This document shows, in pieces, positions 37,918 to 40,068 of a stretch of 40,068 nt of DNA (position 1 is the stretch's first letter; the number at the start of each line of letters is the position of its first letter). Position numbers and translations under genes: made by a program. The DNA comes from Paenibacillus taichungensis (GTDB taxonomy: Bacteria > Bacillota > Bacilli > Paenibacillales > Paenibacillaceae), in NCBI RefSeq assembly GCF_003287275.1, contig NZ_QEVW01000013.1, positions 1 through 40,068 of the forward strand, read 5' to 3'. Below the pieces are notes generated by a model that searched no databases, was not told the DNA's origin, and worked only from the letters and a program-made list of their open reading frames with translations.

Positions 37918-40068
37918 ATGACTCGAAAGAGGAAAGGTATTTTAAACAGACTTTTTGTGGGATTTCTCGTTTTGAGCATGCTTTTGCCTAGTTTTGCTTT
38001 TGGTGAACAAAAGGCAATGGCAGCGGCGCTTAAATTGGCGGACCCCAGCCTCAATATTTATCAAGATCTTTCAGTACAAGCTTATCCCCCTGAGGCTTGG
38101 ATGCGGTTAAACAATGTATCTGGAGATAGAGAAGGCATTGAACCTGAAGCTATCGGAGATGAAAGATATGTCTTTGATTATTGGGAGACTGATAATAACG
38201 GTGGCATAACCAACGAGGCTTCCGTGAATTTTTTTCAATTAGGTAACGAGTTAGGAATGTATTATTTGAACTATCACTTCAAAAAGCAAGAGTGGAATGG
38301 CAGTGAATGGATAGATACCGGTGATGTTGACATGAAATCGACTCGATTTTTGGTATCGGATTGGCCCACCTTGGCAAATGTAGGAAATATAAATGCTAAT
38401 GTAGAGCCTTCAACGACTTTAAATACAGGCTCAGCTTTTACATTAGTTGCTAAAGGAGATCGTGAGTTAGCAGAGGGAATTGGACATGGTGATCAGAAGA
38501 TCGTTCCAGACCGATGGACATCGACTGAAAATGGTAATCCGGAGGGTTCTTTTGTTTTGGATAGTGAAGGCAGATTTACTTCCCAATACATACCTTCAAT
38601 GGCCGGAACTTTTACGGTAACGGTTTACTTTAAAGATTTGGAGTATAATGGATATTCAAAAGAGTGGGAGGAAGGCAAGAGTAATCGTACTCTCACTAGG
38701 CCTTTAAGTGTGACAACGCAGGCTTACAATGCAGATAAATATAAAAACAGTCTTACTTTAAGCTCAACAAGTATTAACATAGGCGGGACCATCACTCTGA
38801 CGGCGGAAGGAGATGGGCCTCCGAATGGTAATTACCACTCTGGGGATACACGCTATATACCAAGAACATGGACGTCAACTGAGAATGGGGGAAATATAAG
38901 CGGGGCTTTCATCCTTGGCGACGATGGTACCTACACTGCGCAGTATACTCCTGGATATCAGGGGAGTTTTGAGATAAATGTAAAGTTCATGAGGCAAATG
39001 CTATACGGTGACAATTGGAGCAATCAATATGAAGACACCTTGGCGACGGTGCCACTCCCGACTGTGACAGTAACTCAAGAAACAATTGAGTATGGAGAAA
39101 ACGTCTTTACAGCGAATTCTAACGAAGTTTTGGCTGGAGAATTGGTTACACTCACGGCAATAGGTGATCGCCAGAATGCCGAAGGAAGACTGAACAACGA
39201 AATAAAGTATATACCGATTAGTTGGACTTCTACGGAGAGCGATAAGTCAGGAACATTCAGTAAGGACATCGATGGGAACTATACTTCCGATTATAGACCC
39301 TCGTTGACTGGCAATCATGAGGTAACAGCAACTTTCCAAGGATATATGTTTTACGATGGTGTTTGGTACGGGTACGGAAAAGATACGAAGAAAATATCGG
39401 TGACGGTAACAACCCCATCCGAACCAACCGGCCCAACGGAAGCAAACGCTGGCAACAACAGTGTCAGCGCAAACCCAGACATCGTTAGTTCGAGAGAAAC
39501 AGTCATATTGACGGCTGTAGGCGACCGACAATCGGCGGAAGGCGATTCTGTCGGTGACGAGCGTTATATCCCTGTAAGCTGGAGCTCGACGGAGAGCGAC
39601 AAGATGGGTGCGTTCACAAAAGACAATAATGACCACTACACGGCTGATTATATACCTTCGGCTGCTGGAAGCTATACGGTCACAGCATTATTCCAGATGC
39701 AATCTTGGAACGGTACTGAATGGGTGGCGGTTGCTGAAGCAACGGATACGAAGACAACACTTGTGACGGTGACGGACCCAACGAACCCGACAGATCCAAC
39801 GGACCCAACGAACCCGACAGATCCAACGGACCCAACGAACCCGACAGATCCAACGGACCCAACGAACCCGACAGATCCAACGGACCCAACGGACCCAACG
39901 GACCCAACGGACCCAACGGACCCAACGGACCCAACGGACCCAACGAACCCAACGGACCCAACGAATCCAACGGAAGCGAACGCCGACAGCAACAGTGTTA
40001 GCGCAAGTCCAAGCAGTGTAACAATAGGCGGAACAGTTACACTGAAAGCAGAGGGCGATCGTCAATCA
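37918..40068 (+). CDS. Very long secreted surface repeat protein (5' part, open at the right edge)
   Basis: At least 717 codons with no stop before the window ends. AAAGGAGAG precedes the ATG. A signal peptide at ~1-38 (FVGFLVLSMLLPSFAFGEQK, then AMAAA) is followed by Ig-like repeats of ~105-120 residues. A divergent first unit spans ~55-160; clear units begin at ~160, ~277, ~398, ~512 and ~690. Each has the pattern T-x-x-A-x-GD(R)..(E)RYIP-x-x-W-(T/S)STE..G-x-F..(D/N)G-x-YT-x-x-Y-x-P-x-x-x-G-x-x-x-V. Between the fourth and fifth lies a DPTDPTNP-type linker (~620-685). It is probably an extracellular or wall-bound structural or adhesion protein; the C-terminal anchor lies outside the window. 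Confidence 0.85.
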   Translation, partial: MTRKRKGILNRLFVGFLVLSMLLPSFAFGEQKAMAAALKLADPSLNIYQDLSVQAYPPEAWMRLNNVSGDREGIEPEAIGDERYVFDYWETDNNGGITNEASVNFFQLGNELGMYYLNYHFKKQEWNGSEWIDTGDVDMKSTRFLVSDWPTLANVGNINANVEPSTTLNTGSAFTLVAKGDRELAEGIGHGDQKIVPDRWTSTENGNPEGSFVLDSEGRFTSQYIPSMAGTFTVTVYFKDLEYNGYSKEWEEGKSNRTLTRPLSVTTQAYNADKYKNSLTLSSTSINIGGTITLTAEGDGPPNGNYHSGDTRYIPRTWTSTENGGNISGAFILGDDGTYTAQYTPGYQGSFEINVKFMRQMLYGDNWSNQYEDTLATVPLPTVTVTQETIEYGENVFTANSNEVLAGELVTLTAIGDRQNAEGRLNNEIKYIPISWTSTESDKSGTFSKDIDGNYTSDYRPSLTGNHEVTATFQGYMFYDGVWYGYGKDTKKISVTVTTPSEPTGPTEANAGNNSVSANPDIVSSRETVILTAVGDRQSAEGDSVGDERYIPVSWSSTESDKMGAFTKDNNDHYTADYIPSAAGSYTVTALFQMQSWNGTEWVAVAEATDTKTTLVTVTDPTNPTDPTDPTNPTDPTDPTNPTDPTDPTNPTDPTDPTDPTDPTDPTDPTDPTDPTNPTDPTNPTEANADSNSVSASPSSVTIGGTVTLKAEGDRQS
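39781..39969 (+). repeat. Hierarchical 27-bp/9-bp tandem repeat encoding a DPT/NPT linker
   Basis: Four perfect 27-bp copies (39781-39888; each encodes TNPTDPTDP) are followed by six perfect 9-bp ACGGACCCA copies (39889-39942) and three variants to 39969. All are in frame, so length changes keep the protein intact. Such tracts change copy number easily. Confidence 0.92.

Noticed and set aside
39672..40065. Minus-strand frames made of GSVGSVGF, GPLGPLGP or RWVRWVRW repeats
   Set aside because: They are the antisense of the DPT/NPT tandem repeat in the plus-strand surface protein; open frames arise because the repeat unit is a multiple of three.

Overview
The window looks like a chromosomal segment of a Paenibacillus-type soil or plant-associated Firmicute. 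The case rests on strong AGGAGG-type ribosome binding sites, frequent TTG/GTG starts, 4-bp ATGA or GTGA gene overlaps, CcpA-type cre sites, and the gene content: GH6 cellulase with Fn3 and CBM3 modules, PL11 rhamnogalacturonan lyase, GH4 glycosidase, AraC regulators, S-layer-like secreted multidomain proteins and several ECF sigma factors. I see no rRNA, tRNA, CRISPR array, intact insertion sequence or prophage. Assignments rest on reading motifs; no database search was possible.

Layout. 0.16-1.8 kb (minus): an ECF-type sigma factor with a large C-terminal extension. 2.2-5.9 kb: an AraC regulator divergent from a three-gene sugar operon (CBM9-like protein, TIM-barrel isomerase/epimerase, Gfo/Idh/MocA oxidoreductase). 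6.4-11.9 kb: a cytosolic 5'-nucleotidase-like metallophosphatase divergent from a phnD-phnC-phnE-phnE type importer, a likely phosphorus-scavenging block. 12.1-15.3 kb: an AT-rich orphan ORF convergent with a 936-residue secreted multidomain protein. 15.5-19.5 kb: an ECF sigma factor divergent from an overlapping trio (OmpR-type response regulator, HAMP histidine kinase, membrane-anchored propeller-like protein). 19.7-23.0 kb: a MacB-like ATPase, FtsX-type permease and HlyD-type adaptor. 23.1-25.96 kb: a secreted GH6 cellulase. 26.6-29.0 kb: a secreted PL11 rhamnogalacturonan lyase. 29.2-32.7 kb: histidine phosphatase, AraC regulator, GH4 glycosidase. 32.8-35.1 kb: a lipoprotein and a PadR / HAAS-like / DUF4825 trio. 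35.2-37.6 kb: a polar amino-acid ABC importer. 37.9 kb to the end: the 5' part of a very long surface repeat protein, open at the right edge.

How the genes fit together. The GH6 cellulase, PL11 lyase and GH4 enzyme each carry a cre-like operator. The one at the PL11 gene matches the consensus at every position and overlaps the predicted start of transcription; the one before the GH6 gene is an 18-bp perfect palindrome. This suggests shared carbon catabolite control of plant cell-wall use. The phn operon and the secreted 936-residue protein both carry TT(T/C)ACA hexamers at two-turn spacing upstream of a -10 box, which hints at PhoP control of both.

The less expected structure lies between the genes. 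A dispersed intergenic repeat with the core CTAACGAATC..AGACACGTTATT occurs at two loci 20 kb apart, each time just downstream of a related GGCTGTCC terminator hairpin; one copy is a 103-bp unit with perfect 12-bp terminal inverted repeats. An 18-bp palindrome fills the spacer of the PadR operon promoter. Both ABC importers have a hairpin directly after the binding-protein gene. The terminal surface protein contains a hierarchical 27-bp/9-bp tandem repeat. I found no clear new defence or mobile system. The best candidates for undescribed biology are the sigma factor with its 350-residue extension, the three-gene kinase/propeller cluster, the secreted 936-residue protein and the surface repeat protein.
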